A stretch of DNA of 64,000 nt. Origin: Sitta carolinensis (taxonomy: Eukaryota; Chordata; Aves; Passeriformes; Sittidae). The stretch lies in assembly GCA_032173965.1 (NCBI GenBank), contig CM063294.1:7424452-7488451 (forward strand), in the 5' to 3' direction. A program made the translations under genes and the position numbers. Within the stretch, counting starts at the first letter, position 1; every line of letters begins with the position of its first letter. The notes under the pieces were generated by a model. That model was given only the letters and a program-made list of their open reading frames with translations, did no database searches and was not told the origin of the DNA. Positions 46,801-58,340 of the stretch are shown in pieces.

Positions 46801-46854
46801 GTCACCCCAGGTTTTAGCCACAGGTTTCTCAGGATTTACACCAACATTCACTGC
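43801..46854. other. Non-coding
   Basis: A short (TG)n lies at 44195-44208. I recognise no exon. The AT-rich 45560-45700 part carries 'ctgaataataaaaattttcc', which may be an old retroelement end. Confidence 0.4.
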
Positions 46855-47130
46855 AGTCCCAGAATCCCAGAATCATTTGGGTGGGAAAAGCCCTCCCAGC
46901 CCTTCCAGCCCCAGCTGTGCCCCATCCCCACCTTGTCCCCAGCCCAGAGCACCCAGTGCCACCTCCAGGGATGGGGATTCAACCCTCCCTGGGCAGTTCC
47001 AGGGCCTGAGCACCCTTTCCATGCAGAAATTCCTGTGCTGTCCAACCCTCCCTGGGCAGTGCCAGTGCCTGAGCAGCCTTTCCATGGGGAAATTCCTGCT
47101 GCTGTTCCCCCTGCCCTGGCCCAGCCCGAG
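46855..47130. mobile_element. CR1-type LINE fragment
   Basis: 'cccagaatcatttgggtggg', 'accttgtccccagcccagag' and 'ccatgcagaaattcctg' match the CR1 pieces at 14160 and 26500. The last part is duplicated ('gcagttccagggcctgagc' and 'gcagtgccagtgcctgagc'). Confidence 0.8.
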
Positions 47131-48985
47131 TCCTTGTGGATGCCCAGGCAGCTGAAGCCAGAGGAGCTGAAGCTTCTCAGAGAAATTGCTCTGATTATTT
47201 CCATTTGTGCCCCTGTGCACAGATCCAACCAGGGTAACCCTGCCCTGCTTCCCTGCACAGCAGCAGGTGTTGGCAGGGTGGCACTCCCCCGCTTCCCCCT
47301 CACACAGCAGCTGTGCTTTCAGACACAAACCACAGGGAATATTTCCACAGCGTGGCACTTGGGTGTGCAGGGCAATCTGCTGCCTCCTCAGCCCTTCCTG
47401 GCCCTCCCTGCATCCCTCCCACTGCTCCTGCAGGGTGGCAGGCAGCAGCGAGCACAGCCACAGAGGACACTGGGGTCCTCACCCTGTCCTGCTCCTTGTC
47501 CCCCCATCCTGCTGGCTCCAGGAGCAGAGGGTGGGAGGCAGGACTGAGCTGTCCTCAAAGGAGAGCTGGGCAATTCCCAGCTCCTGTTCAGCCCCAGCTC
47601 CTGCATCCTCTGTCCCACGTGCAGCTGCACCTGCCCTGAGTTCACCTGGCAACTCCTGCCACCAGTTCCACAGGTTTCTCACCCGGGGGGCTCAGCCCCA
47701 TTCTGTCCCTTGCTCTTTGTCCTGCCCCAGACTTCCTGGGATTCCTGGAAAAGGGGGGCAAACGTGGAAAACTCATGGCAGGCCAGCTGGCTCCAGAGGC
47801 TGGAGAGGAGGAGGAGGGGGGAAGCAGCAGCACTGCTGGCACTTGCAGCAGCACAGTTGGCGCAGAGGAGCTGAATGTACGATTTGGAGACTTCCTAGAA
47901 GGCCTTAATGAGCCAACAGGCTCAGTCAGAGCACTCTTACTTTTCAATCAGTGTTTACAAAGTCCTGGGCAAACCCAGCTCTTTCTGCCTGTCCCTGGTC
48001 AGAGCCTGCTGGAGGGAACTCACCTTGGCAGAGCAGCAGTTGTTATTTCAGCTCACTCACAGCCTGACTCATGTTTGTTTTTCAACGGTGTTATTGGACA
48101 GTGCTGGCAGAGCCAAGGTCAGGCTGGCAGAGGGAAGAGGCAGAGGGAAGATCCTCTCAGAGCAGAGGAAGGTGCTGCTGCTCCTTGCCCAGCACAGCAG
48201 TGCCCATCCCTGGTGGGAATGTTCCCATCCCTGGGTCCTGGGCACACCTGTGGCTCTTCCCCCAAGGAGTGGCACTGCACAACTGCTGCACATCCCTGGA
48301 CAATAACGTCAGCCAGGCCATCCCTCACCCCCTGCCACACGGATAAAATCCAAATAATCTCCTAAAAAGCTCCACCCTGCCTTTTCCAAGCAAAACCAGC
48401 CAGCTGCAGTAACAGGGGACAGAGAAAAAAACATCCTCCTTCAAGAAACACTGGGCAACATTCCCATTAAAAGCAAAGTATTTCGGTTTTAAGAAGAAAT
48501 GAAGTCATCATGATATCACACATTTCAAAGCACCCCCCAGGCTGTCCGGGAGCCTAAAGCTGGCAAACCAGGACTTGGCACCTTCCCCACCACCCTCAAG
48601 CAGCACAAACTTGCAGCTGGGCAATGTTTTAATTGCTCACCCTTCTATCAAGTTGCCGAGGGTTTAGTTTGTTTTGGAGCCAGGGGAGATGCCTCAGGGC
48701 GTTGAGGAAGTGACACTGTTCTTTCACTCCCAGCTCTGCCTCTCCCGGAGTCGGCTCCACAAACTGGCTCCACTCCCAGCACTTGAATCAAAGCATCCAG
48801 GCTTAGGCAGGACTCCTGTGAGCTTCCCTCACTCTGGAGTCATTCTGAGCGAGCTTCAGCAGCAATGAAATGCTTTAACCTCAGTGACACGAGCTGGGAA
48901 GGGATGCGGAGCTCGGGGAGCTCCAGTGTGACCGGAGCCTTGGCACTCTGGACCCTGGCACAGCCAGAGACCTGGAAAACACCTT
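47131..48985. other. Non-coding, GC-rich
   Basis: Long frames are open on both strands because of GC-richness. None has a recognisable domain or a partner exon. Confidence 0.4.
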
Positions 48986-48989
48986 CCTT

Positions 48990-49085
48990 CACCGCAGAAT
49001 CACAGAATTGGGAAGGCTGGAAAGCCCCTCTGAGATCCTCGAGCCCAACCGCTCCCCGGCACTGCCAAGGCCACGGCTGAACCGT
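48990..49085. mobile_element. Short CR1-type LINE fragment
   Basis: 'cacagaattgggaaggctgg' and 'cctctgagatcctcgagccc' are a CR1 3' start, truncated after about 90 bases at the edge of the CpG island. Confidence 0.75.
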
Positions 49086-49099
49086 GTCCCCAAGCGCCG

Positions 49100-50330
49100 C
49101 AACCCGCCCGTCCTCTGAACTCCTCCGGGGATAGCCTTCCATCCTCACTTAGGCAAAGTTTCCCACTCTGCAGAGCCCGCCGAGCCTCCCCTCCCGGCGC
49201 CCTGCCCCCTGCCAGGGCTCTGCTCCCTGCCAGTGCCGGGGCAGAGCTGCCCCTGCCAGCCCTGGGCGGGCACAGGAGCCGCACATCCGGCGGGGCACGG
49301 TGCTGCTCGTGCCACCTTCACCTGGGCACCCACACACCACCACCAACCCAGCGCCGCCGAGCTCTCCGGGATCTGCAGCACACCCGGGGCACACCGGGCA
49401 CCGACACCGGGCACCGCACCCGGGGGATACCGGGCACCGACACCGGGCACCGCACCCGGGGGATACCGGGCACCGCACTTGGGGAACACCGGGTGATACC
49501 GCGCCTGGGGCACACTGGCACGGCACCCAGGGGATACCGGGCACCGACACTGAGCATCACACCTGGGGGATATCGGGGGATACCGGGCACCGCACCCGGG
49601 GTACCCTGGGCACCGACACCGGGCACAACACACGGGGCACACCGGGTGATACCGCACACGGGGCACACCGGGCACCGCACCCGGTGGATACCGGACACTG
49701 ACACCGAGCACCGCACCCGGTGGGTGACACCGAGCACCGCACCCGCATCTCCCCGCCGCTGCCGAGGGGCTCTCCCAGGGCGAGGACGGCGAGCAGCTCC
49801 CCCCGAGCTCGTTTCCCCCCACCCAGCCCCTCTGCCCGACCCTCTCCCGGCCGCTCCCTCCGCCTCTCACCGTGGCCGGGGCAGAGCCCCGCAGCGCCCG
49901 GCGCGGCTCCCCCGGCGCTGCCGCTCATCCTGGCGGGGCGGGCCGGGGCCGGCGCTGCCCAGGTGAAGGATGCGATGCCTCCCGCCCGTCCAGGTGCGGG
50001 AATGATGCGGGGATGATGCGGGGCTGCGCTCCCGCCCGCGGCTCCGCGGGCAGCGCCCGCCCCCGGCCCGCCCCGCCCGGAGAGCGGGGGATGCCCGGCC
50101 CCGTCCCCGCCCCGCCCGGGGGAAAACCGGGGCCGGTCCCCCCGAGAGACAGAGCCCGTGCTCGCCCGTGTGCCCCGGGAGCCGTGCGAGCGCTGTGGGC
50201 ACGGCGCCTCTCCTTTAATCCCGGTCAATTCCCGCTGGCGCTTTTCCCTCGCTTTCGGAGCAGCGTCAGGGATGGGTGGTGTGGCTTGGTTCGGTTTGGT
50301 TGTTTTTGTGCTGAGGCGAAGTGCAGCGAA
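49100..50330 (-). promoter_or_regulatory. CpG island, candidate HTR4 promoter and first exon
   Basis: CpG dinucleotides are abundant here (especially 49840-50215) and scarce on either side. The minus strand has a clean donor, CCACG|GTGAGA, at 49870-49869, so a 5' untranslated exon running from about 50.2 kb to 49871 would point toward HTR4. An ATG at 49928 opens MSGSAGGAAPGAAGL but leaves phase 1, so it cannot be the receptor start and would be an upstream frame. No TATA box is evident. It could instead serve an unrelated or divergent transcript. Confidence 0.6.
49380..49735. repeat. GC-rich minisatellite inside the CpG island
   Basis: Imperfect units of about 30-36 bp are built from 'ccgggcaccgacaccgggc' and 'accgcacccgggggatac'. 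Thr/Pro/His-rich and Val/Arg/Cys-rich frames over it are artefacts of composition. Confidence 0.9.
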
Positions 50331-50354
50331 CCCACCTTACTACAACTTGCTCGG

Positions 50355-50460
50355 TTGGAACTGCTTTTTAAAGATCTGAGGGGTTTTGGCAAAGATCTTT
50401 CAATGGATTTCTCAAAACAAACAAAATTTGGCGGTATTTCCAAGCACGCTGCAAAGGCTT
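50355..50460. repeat. Diverged repeat, copy 1 of 2
   Basis: 'aaagatctgaggggttttgg', 'caaagatctttcaatggatt' and 'tttggcggtatttccaag' recur in altered form at 51025-51115 ('aagatctgggggttctgg', 'caaagatttttcattggatt', 'tttggtggtgttttcagg'). Confidence 0.7.
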
Positions 50461-51024
50461 TTTTGCTTGCAGCATCAGTCCAGCTCCTCTGAGATTATTG
50501 GAGCTTTGGCAGCTGAAATCTGGCCCTGGCACCCTTCACAAAGTTCAGTCTTGGCAGAACAGGACACCACAAGCAGCTCATCAGCTGAACTTTTCAAATA
50601 TCCACCAAAATATCAGACTGAGCACAAACCCAGGATCCGGGCAGCTCCATCTCCAGGTGTGGTCACCTTCACCTTTCACTTGTGGAGCTGCAGTTTGGGG
50701 TTTGGGGGTTCCAAGCCTTTTTGTAGTCACTGAGACCTTCAGGCTGGGATTTCTCAGAGCAGAACTGCATTAGGTCACTGGATTCACGGGGAGAGCCAGA
50801 GCACACTCAGATTCAGAGAAGTGCTTTGGTTTGGAGCATTTCCACAGCCTTTAATCACAGCTGAGGTCCTTGCCCCTGGAAAAGGGACATCCCCAATTTT
50901 GTGTGGATGCAGGAGAAGCCAGAGCACCCACAGAATTGCACTATCTGCTGCTTGCTGACAAAACACATTAAAAAAAAAAATAAATGCATATTAAACACAT
51001 CATCAACTCGTTTGATAGGAGTCA

Positions 51025-51115
51025 TTTTTCTAAGATCTGGGGGTTCTGGCAAAGATTTTTCATTGGATTCCTCAAGAATTTGGTGGTGTTTTCAGGCTGT
51101 GCAGGCAAACACCAC
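51025..51115. repeat. Diverged repeat, copy 2 of 2
   Basis: Partner of 50355-50460 in the same orientation, about 670 bp away; an old tandem or dispersed repeat of unknown family. Confidence 0.7.
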
Positions 51116-51599
51116 CCAGGCTGCCAGGCCTCGTGTGTGCTGCATGTGTTTGTCCATCACTATAGAAACAGAAAGACAGAGAAAGAATAACATTAACAAA
51201 AGTAAAACACATCCAATCCACGAAGAAACACCTTGTCACAGTCCAGATTTACTCAGACTCCAAGGACCAGAACCAAAGTGAATGGAGCTGGTCTGGGTGG
51301 AGCTGTTAAAGAGTTCCTGAAACTATTTTGGTTTGCCTTCATTTTCCTCTCCATGGTACTGATGTGAGTTTTCTGGACAGTACTAATATTTACTAATAGT
51401 AGACTCTAGTGGTAGCTATTCATTAGTGTAGCCTCTAGCTTTAATGCTGAATTTATACATAAATATCTGTGGCTTGATGTCTTTTTGTGGAGCAAACAAC
51501 TGTAGTTTTTCCTGCCGAGTTCTGAGTGCTCAGAGCAGCTCCTCACCTGCCTTCCCAGGTGTTCCCAGCCAGGATCTCCAGCAGCAGCTCCTAAAGGGG

Positions 51600-51705
51600 A
51601 AAAATGGCACAAAAAGGGAAAAATCAGAGTGTGCAGCCCTCAGCCAAACCCATCCTGAGGCTGCAGAAGGGGAGAACTGAGGTTAAATGGATTTTTGTGC
51701 TCTCC
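51600..51705. repeat. Repeat shared with 54655-54755, copy 1
   Basis: 'agggaaaaatcagagtgtgc', 'gccaaacccatcctgaggc' and 'aaggggagaactgaggttaa' recur about 3 kb downstream with small changes. The family is unknown. Confidence 0.7.
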
Positions 51706-51946
51706 TTTCAGTGCTTGAGAGGGTTGGGGGCCAGCAGTGCTCTGGGGCAGGGTCAGAGCTGCTCAGGGGAGGGATTTGGTGGAGAAGGCAGAGCCCAAGC
51801 CCCTTCCATCTCTGACTGTTCTGAAGCTGAGCCATGCTGAGCCCCAGTGCTGTCACCAGCCGGGGTCATATTCCATCCCTCCTCCCCCTAATGCAGGTTC
51901 CTCTCCAGGATTAGCAAAAGTTTATTCCACCTGAATGGGATGCCTG

Positions 51947-51991
<45 letters not shown>
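51947..51991. repeat. Poly-A run (45 bases)
   Basis: An uninterrupted A-run. Its left flank 'gggatgcctg' shows no obvious retroelement tail, so its origin is unclear. Confidence 0.95.
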
Positions 51992-51993
<2 letters not shown>

Positions 51994-53470
51994 AATTAAA
52001 TTTTTAAACCGAAAAATTGGAAAGGATTAGAGAGGGAGATAAAGCACTGGGGTTTGTCTTTTGGAGGGTTTTTTTTGCTGTTTTTCCTTCCTCCTCCTTT
52101 TCTTCCTGCTCTAACAATGATGAATCCCAAGATGTGGTTGAGAGGGAGAGTGGCTGGGTGATTCATCGGGACTGAATCACAGGCGCTCTGCAGAGGAATT
52201 CGCTGCCTTTGCTGCTCCATCCCTGCTCCGGATGCCTGCGGCTGCCCCGGCAGCAGCGAGGGTCGGAGCCCAGCCCCGGAGCAGCTCTGCTCCCCTCTGC
52301 CCACGGGGAGGGCTCTGATGGAGGGGCAGCCCGAACGCGTTGGGTTCCTGAGGGTTTCACCCACTGCTGGATCACGCAGCCTCCCACTCCCTCGGGAAAG
52401 AAGTTCCCTGCTGTTCCATTTGAGATGCGAGCTTTCCCCCTCCTCTCAGAGATCCCCCCCTAATCCTGGGGTACAGCAGCAATTGGCCTCCAGAGCTGAG
52501 CTGCAAAGTCGGGGTGCAGCAGCTGAATTCCTGGGATTTCCCAGTGGCTGGGTTTTCTGAGGGACATCAGAGGAGAGGCAGGAGGAAAAAAAAAAACTGT
52601 CCTGCAGCTGATTTACAGCATCAGCTGGGTTGATGCTTGTCCTTACACAGAATTTTGTCTCTCTGCTGTCACCACCTCCTCTCTGCCCATTTTTCACACC
52701 CAGAACACGCTGGGCTGCCAGGAATCCACACTCCAGGCTCCTGGGGAAAGTGCTCAGCCAAGCCAAGGTGGGGAGCAGTTCAAAGCTGGAAGGATCAGAG
52801 AGGAGAGGGTCACCCTGGCGATTCCTGAGCTGACAGGGTTTTAAATAATCCAACTCTGCCCTCTGTGGTGGGAACTGTCCCTGTTTGCAGAGCACTCTGA
52901 TCCACTCCCCACGTGTTATTTACAGCACTACCTGCAGACACAAATCTAAACCCCAGTTTAGGGCAGGTCTGACTTTTAGATTTAAAGCAGAACATTTGGG
53001 TTCATTTTTACCAGCTAATCATCACTGGTCATGGTTAGCTCAGCTTTCACTGGAGGGGCACAGAATTATTCTACAGGCATTGTAAGACCCTCTCAGAGTG
53101 ACCCTTGGAGATATTTGTTCTCTCAGGACCAAAAGTGGAATCAAAGCAAGGGGCAGCCGTGTCAGCATCACCTGGAGGTCAGAGCTGGAGGCAAATTCCA
53201 CATTTACAGTCTGTAGGCTGGAAGCTCCTAAACAATCCCTCAGAAATTTAAGGATGGGACTCCTGGGAGAGCTTCTCTGACTCCTGGGCCATCTCAGTCT
53301 CTCTCTGTAGGCCACAGAAATGCGACAGAACTTTCCATCAGGTTTGTCTTTTTTTCTAAAATCCTATTCCTAATGAAAATTCCCCACTTGATTCTCTGCT
53401 CCAGCGAGTAAATTTTGGAAGAAAAAGACTTTCCTGGGAAGCAGAAATCCATCTCCAGCCTCCTGCCACA

Positions 53471-53497
53471 CCCCCCCCCCCCCCCCCCCCCCCCCCC
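53471..53497. repeat. Poly-C run (27 bases)
   Basis: An uninterrupted C-run, rare in vertebrate DNA and prone to sequencing length errors. Confidence 0.95.
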
Positions 53498-54654
53498 AGT
53501 GCTGAGGGGTGGTTGGGTGTCCTTGTGCCCTGCAGAGCTCCCTGGATCCCAGGGAATTCTCATCATTCTCATTGCCATGCAGATGAGGCAGGGTGTGATT
53601 CCATGGGAGTGCAATTCCCGGTGAATAGGGATAACTGTGAGGCTGTGAGCAAGGCAGCCGAGTGAATCATTCATCATGGATTATTGATAGCATTAATTTT
53701 ACCTCTTTTGCTGCTCTCAGGATGCCCACAAGCCCCCCCTGAATTTATTTCCCCCCTATTTTATGGAATATTTCTGGAGATAAAGTAGATTCAAGCCGAG
53801 TAATTTTCCTCCTCTTTGCCGGGCTGAATGAGAGGCTTGCTGTCAGGGTTTAACCCTTGCAAACTCTCCCTGGAAGTTCTCTGCTGGCATCATCACCCCC
53901 CTTGGACTGACCCTGTTCTGGCACATCAGCTCTTCTCCAGACAGGACATTCCCAGTTTGTGTGCTGCCATTTGTACATTTGTACAGCCCCTCCCTGGCTG
54001 TGACACAAGTCCTGTCCTGTCTGAGCGTGGCTTCCCTGGGCCCCCCAGCACCCCGGGGATGCTTTGGGATGATTTTCCCCAAACAGGCTCCTCGGAGATG
54101 GCTGCAAACCCTGCCGGGGCCCGAGGCTGCAGTTTCCATGGCAGCTGATTCCGCTTGTGAGCAGCCCCAGGATTGAGCACAAACCAAAATAAACCTGCTG
54201 GGAGTCTGCTCCCTGCCCACCCTGGGCCCCTCACCCTTTGCTCCCTGCTGCAAACCCCAGGCTGCTGCTGTGGCTTTGTCCCCTGAGTTCCCTGGGGCTG
54301 CTGCAGCTGTGGTTGTGGTGTTTGGGGTTTCTGTGAGATGCAAACCCAATATTCCCAGCTCCTTTACCTGCTTGGCGAGGCAACGTCCTTTCTGATTATT
54401 GACTCCCGATCAAAAACCTTCAAATGCAAAAGGAAAAAGAAGAATGTTTTATTCAGAGCTGTTCAAAAGGGGGTTTGCAGACCCTGCCAACCTCCAGAGT
54501 AAAACCAGTATGAACTGTTGCTGAAGAGAGTCCTGAGCTCAGCTCCTGCCAGGGCTCCTCTCCCCAGAACAGTTTCCTCACATCCCCTTTACAATTCCAG
54601 GATGGCACCCAGGAATCTCCAGGGCAGGAGTTAATGCCCATCCCTGAGCTGGGC

Positions 54655-54755
54655 TACCCTAAAGGGAAAAACCAGTGTGGAGCCCTTAACCAAACCCACC
54701 CTGGGTTTGCAGGAAGGGGAGAACTGAGGTTAAATGGGTTTTATAAGACAGACAC
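54655..54755. repeat. Repeat shared with 51600-51705, copy 2
   Basis: 'taaagggaaaaaccagtgtg', 'accaaacccaccctgggttt' and 'aaggggagaactgaggttaa' match the earlier copy in the same orientation. Confidence 0.7.
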
Positions 54756-55391
54756 AGGGCTTTTCCCCTCTCTGACTGGGACTCAAGGCACAGCGGGATT
54801 GGCACAGCCAGCCCTGGGTCCAATGAATGCAGAAGACAATTCAGTGTTTTTCCTTCCAGGAAACAAACACCAGGAGTTCCTCACCCAAATTAAGCTCACC
54901 TCTTGGGCTGAGTTTAACCTTCAGCCACTTTCACATCTCCTTTCTACAGTTTCCACCCTGGTTTGGGCAAAACTCACAGCAATATTCACAAAACCCTGAA
55001 CGGAAAGCCATTCTGCAACTTCCCAGCCACAGGAGGTGGAATATTTGTAAGGGAAGGCTAGGACTTGCTGGAAGCTCAAAGAGCCAATTAAATGCCCTTT
55101 TCTTTAAAAGAAAAGAATAAATTAATGTAATGTAGAAAGCACAGATTCCTTAGTAAGGATGAAATAGAAACGCCTTGGAGTTGTCAGCATTCAGCAGTTT
55201 TATCTCTGCTTTGCTTTGGTGAACTTTGGGATCTGTTATCCACTGCCTGCCTGGCTCGGCAGGTATTTTACAACACATTTAATCTTTATATAGAAACCAC
55301 AATTGTACCTGCTGAAACACTCCCCAGTCGCCAAAGAAAGAAAACAAAAGAGACATTTTCTTCTTGCGGCGCTCTTTTCTCAGCCTTTAGA

Positions 55392-55394
<3 letters not shown>

Positions 55395-55439
<45 letters not shown>
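55395..55439. repeat. Poly-A run (about 45 bases)
   Basis: An uninterrupted A-run after 'cagcctttagactt'. Lys-rich frames across it are not genes. Confidence 0.95.
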
Positions 55440-55440
<1 letters not shown>

Positions 55441-57527
55441 CACCTTTTCTGCAGCTCTTTTATCTATAACTACGTGGGTTATACACTTCTTTATTTTAAA
55501 GATTCGACAGCCATCTCCAGGAACTGCTATGGCTTCAGTTCAGGTACTTACCTGAAAACCCTGAAACTGTGAAACACGAAACAAACTGCAGGAGTTTTAA
55601 TAAAAAGCCGAGGGCAGCAGAAGAGCAGAGCTGCTCCAGTGCAGGTGGAACTGGAGGCCAGCTTGGTGCTGGTGCTCTAAGCTCACCTCCCCTGATTCAG
55701 GGGTTTTTTAGTTCCTTTCCTGCCTTTTGCCATTTCTCTCTTCCTTTTTCCTGCCCTTCTCTGAGCCTGGAGACTGAGGATGCCAGTGGGTTCCCTTGCT
55801 GCCAAACAGGGAATACAAATCCCACAAATCTCTCTCTGCTCCTCTCGTGCCCCCAGCCCTGCCCGAGCTGGACCTCGACCCTCAGTGGGCAATTCCAGCC
55901 TTGTTCCCGCAGCTCAGCAGCCAATCTCCTCGGGGCTTTGCTTCCTTAATTATTTCTAATCGTGACAATTAACGCGTTTGTTGTTATTATTGCCGGCGAG
56001 CGTCTCAGCCTCTCACAAGGGGCACTGATGAACCAGGAGGCTGCCAGGGGGGCACAGCAGAGCCCTGGGCTGGGTCGTGTCCGTGTCCTGCCCAGCAGGA
56101 CAGCAGGAATTCCCTCGTGGGAAAGGCCCAGGGAGGTTTGGAGGTGTCCCAGGAAGGGCTTGGGCTCAGTCCTGGGGGGCTTTTCCAGTCTCTCAGTGGC
56201 CAAAGCACATCAGGAGGCTGAGCTCAGGAGGAGGGAGCACCCCAGGCAGGTTCCTGGGCAGTGACAGGGGACAGGTTTGTCACTGAAGAGCCTGGGCTGG
56301 CCCCAGGGGGAGCTTGATGTGCCCCCTCTCTCTTCCTGAGAGGCAGAGAAAATCAGAGTGGGACAGTCCAGCTCCTCTCCATCCAGGATGGAAAAGGGGC
56401 AAAAGGCAGAGCCAGTTCCGTGGCAAAGCAGCAATTACAGGGAGATTTCCCCATCCCTGGGCTGACTCCCCTATTTTGGAGATCACACAGACCACTGCTG
56501 CCCCTGAGGATCCTGGACACTGCAAGAATTATTTTCCTCCTCAGATCATCTCACCCTGTCCTTGCCCTTTTTCTGTCCCTCTGCAAGAGCCGACAGCTCC
56601 TCCCAAGCCGCTCTCTGCTGGCTGCTCTGCCACCAGGGCACCTCCAGGGATGCATTAACCTTGACTTTCACCCCAGAAAACCCAGTGCCATCACCTGCAG
56701 TTCCCTGCTCTCCCCCTCCAGCTCAGTTTTGTCTGCTGGGGGGAGTGCGCATGGGTGGGTAAGCACGTGCTGGCAGCACTTTATTTGCTTTAGAGCACTT
56801 AGAGAGCAGCAGAAACAACTTCTTGCCATTCCAGGGGGTGTTTTTCCAGGAACAGGCGCTGGGAGAGAGAAGAATTCCCCCCCCCCCCCCACCCCACGCA
56901 CATCAGTGTCTCCAACGCTTTCCAGAAGGGAAGCAATCAGCAGCAGCCACAACCTTTACTCTTGAAGCTTCCCCAGAGGGAACATTTCAAAGCATCAAAA
57001 GGATTTAAACCTGTCCAGCTGCTGCTGAGCCGTAATTAACAGTTGCACAGTCAGCTCCGACTGCGGCTGGCAAAGCCTCGGCAGCAAATCCTCTCTTTAT
57101 CACACTGCTGGAGTATTTATAGAGCCCCAGCCAGGCAGGGGGCACAGGAGGAGGACGAGGAGCTGCTTGCCTGGGGGGGATAACATTTGGTTTTGGCTGC
57201 CTGGCCTATCCTCAGCCCCTGGGGAAGCTCCCAGAGGGATCCTGGGCTGCAGCTTTTGGGGATGGGTGGCAGCAGAGTGGCAGCTCTGGGATGGGTTTTG
57301 GGGTCCCTGCCATGGCGGGGGTGCCCTGAGATGGGTTTTGGGGTCCGTGCCATGGCAGGGGGGCACTGGGATGGGTTTTGGGTCCATGATATGGCGGGAA
57401 TGCCCGCCCGGGATGGGTTTTGGGGTCCCTCCCGAATCCCGGCAATTCCCGGCCCCGCACGCGGCTCACTTCGCGCCCCCCAGCGCCCACGCGGGCTGGC
57501 GCAGCTGGGACCCTCCCGAGCATCGCC

Positions 57528-58340
57528 CCCTGCCCGAACCCCTGAGCATCCCCCCTGTCCGAACCCCTGAGCGTCCCCTCTGCCCGAACCCCTGAGCGTC
57601 CCCCCTGCCCGAACCCCTGAGCATCCCCCCTGCCCGAACCCCTGAGCGTCCCCTGCCCGAACCCCTGAGCTCCTCCCGACCCCTGAGCATCCCCCTGCCC
57701 GAACCCCTGAGCGTCCCCCTGCCCGAACCCCTGAGCATCCCCCTTCCCGAGCCCCCTGCCCGAACCCCTGAGCGTCCCCCCTGCCCGAACCCCTGAGCAT
57801 CCTCCCTTCCCGAGCCCCCTGCCCGAACCCCTGAGCGTCCCCCCTGACCGAACCCCTGAGCATCCTCCCTCCGAGCCCCCTGCCAAACCCCCCTTCCCGA
57901 GCATCCCCTGCCGAACCCTTCCTCGAGCACCCCCTGATCATCACGAGCCCCCTGCCGAACCCCTGAGCATCCCCCCTTCCCGAGCCCCCTGATCATCCCC
58001 CCTGACCGAACCCCTGAGCATCCCCCCTACCCGAGCCCCCTGATCATCCCCCCTGACCGAACCCCTGAGCGTCCCCCTCTGCCCGAACCCCCTGCCCGAA
58101 CCCCTGAGCATCCCCCCTACCCGAGCCCCCTGCCCGAACCCCTGAGCATCCCCCCTACCACGAGCCCCCTCCCCACCCCGAGCATTCCCCCTGCCCTGCC
58201 CGAACCCCCTCCTCCCCACCCCGAGCATCCCCCTGCCCGAACCCCTGAGCATCCGCTCTGCCCGAGCCCCCTCCCCACCCCGGGCATCCTCCCTGCCCTG
58301 CCCGAACCCCCTCCCCACCCTGAGCATCCCCTGTCCTGCC
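57528..58340. repeat. C-rich ~25 bp minisatellite
   Basis: About 30 irregular units of 'cccgaacccctgagcatcc' with 'cccctgc' form a strand-asymmetric array, C-rich on plus and G-rich on minus. The minus frames give GFGQG and VRAGG repeats in all three phases and are not genes. G-runs of four to six every ~12 bases on the minus strand fit quadruplex potential. Confidence 0.95.

Larger units (their letters stand above)
50331..57527. other. Upstream non-coding DNA
   Basis: Apart from the small repeats and homopolymers listed separately, I see no exon. I looked for a single-exon amine receptor, because ADRB2 lies on this side of HTR4 in mammals, and found none in the window. Confidence 0.5.

Noticed and set aside
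49866..49928. ATG opening MSGSAGGAAPGAAGL in the CpG island as the receptor start
   Set aside because: It ends one base into a codon, while exon 2 needs two bases. The exon at 29248-29273 matches the known N-terminus and phase.
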